Shown piece after piece: positions 63,935 through 64,000 of a stretch of DNA of 64,000 bases (position 1 is the stretch's first letter; every line of letters begins with the position of its first letter). The stretch is from assembly GCA_965205995.1 (NCBI GenBank), contig OZ242200.1, positions 4,402,001-4,466,000 on the forward strand. Direction: 5' to 3'. The notes under the pieces are model-generated. The model was not told where the DNA came from. It saw nothing but the letters and a program-made list of their open reading frames with translations, and made no database searches. Both the position numbers and the translations under genes were made by a program. The DNA comes from MPNO01 sp965205995 (GTDB taxonomy: Bacteria > Pseudomonadota > Alphaproteobacteria > MPNO01).

Positions 63935-64000
63935 CACGCGGCCCCTTTCATCGATATCTGCAGCTTGTTCAGCTTGGTCCTGAGCGAGGAATCGACCATG
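63934..64000 (-). CDS. atpH: ATP synthase delta subunit, C-terminal end
   Basis: Only the last 21 codons lie in the window: MVDSSLRTKLNKLQISMKGAA followed by TGA. This is the canonical delta C-terminus (SLRTKLNKLQ). The gene continues past the right edge and precedes atpA in the standard order. Confidence 0.93.

Overview
This window looks like a chromosomal segment of a GC-rich alphaproteobacterium, most like a free-living Rhodospirillales-type organism. That rests on gene content: a bolA / J-domain / cobS / cobT block, class I lysyl-tRNA synthetase, LDH-like malate dehydrogenase in an mdh-sucCDAB-lpd operon, an obgE-proB-proA-nadD-rsfS-rlmH block, atpHAGDC, and four TRAP transporters. Genus and species cannot be read from the sequence. 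No rRNA, tRNA, CRISPR array, transposase or prophage gene was seen.

Layout. (1) 1-1525: the 3' tip of an unknown + strand gene, then two overlapping minus-strand genes, a GIY-YIG-like protein and a small DUF6884/YaaA-like protein. This is the best candidate here for an undescribed nucleic-acid-acting module. (2) 1639-15298: thirteen minus-strand catabolic and transport genes: an SDR lacking the usual catalytic residues, a Rieske ring-hydroxylating dioxygenase (alpha and beta), a TAXI-type TRAP transporter with fused permease, an MBL hydrolase, a DctPQM TRAP system, an MFS carrier and a second DctPQM system. (3) 15311-28721: housekeeping genes: bolA, J-domain protein, cobS, cobT, rpmB, a disrupted MFS gene, HAD phosphatase, sufE, class IV aminotransferase, lysK, DinG-like helicase, zapE. 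(4) 28830-37409: TCA operon mdh-sucC-sucD-sucA-sucB-lpd. (5) 37431-42004: xerC, DUF484 gene and transaldolase on the minus strand, then priA. (6) 42086-45548: the Anbu-type operon (ATP-grasp, alpha-E, transglutaminase), whose proteasome-like Anbu gene is only a remnant. (7) 45566-50433: rplU-rpmA-obgE-proB-proA-nadD. (8) 50531-54354: a TauD-type dioxygenase plus a DctPQM transporter, wedged between nadD and rsfS. A decayed second copy of the nadD 3' end (about 54381-54566) marks the right edge. (9) 54641-58647: rsfS, rlmH, EnvC-like, ctpA, rppH. (10) 58613-64000: a ferritin-like membrane-tethered protein and the F1 ATP synthase genes (atpC, D, G, A and the end of atpH), all on the minus strand.

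How the genes work together. The left block and the inserted cassette form a scavenging economy: high-affinity TRAP uptake of organic acids feeding oxygenases, then the TCA operon and ATP synthase.

Several genes are broken or odd: a 2-nt frameshift in rplU, a 1-nt frameshift at the end of a dctP gene, a 101-nt mosaic insertion in an MFS gene, non-AUG starts for nadD, rppH and rsfS, and the Anbu deletion. A frameshift in a core ribosomal protein gene raises the possibility that some of these are sequencing or assembly errors. The Anbu deletion and the nadD remnant look like genuine genome decay and rearrangement.
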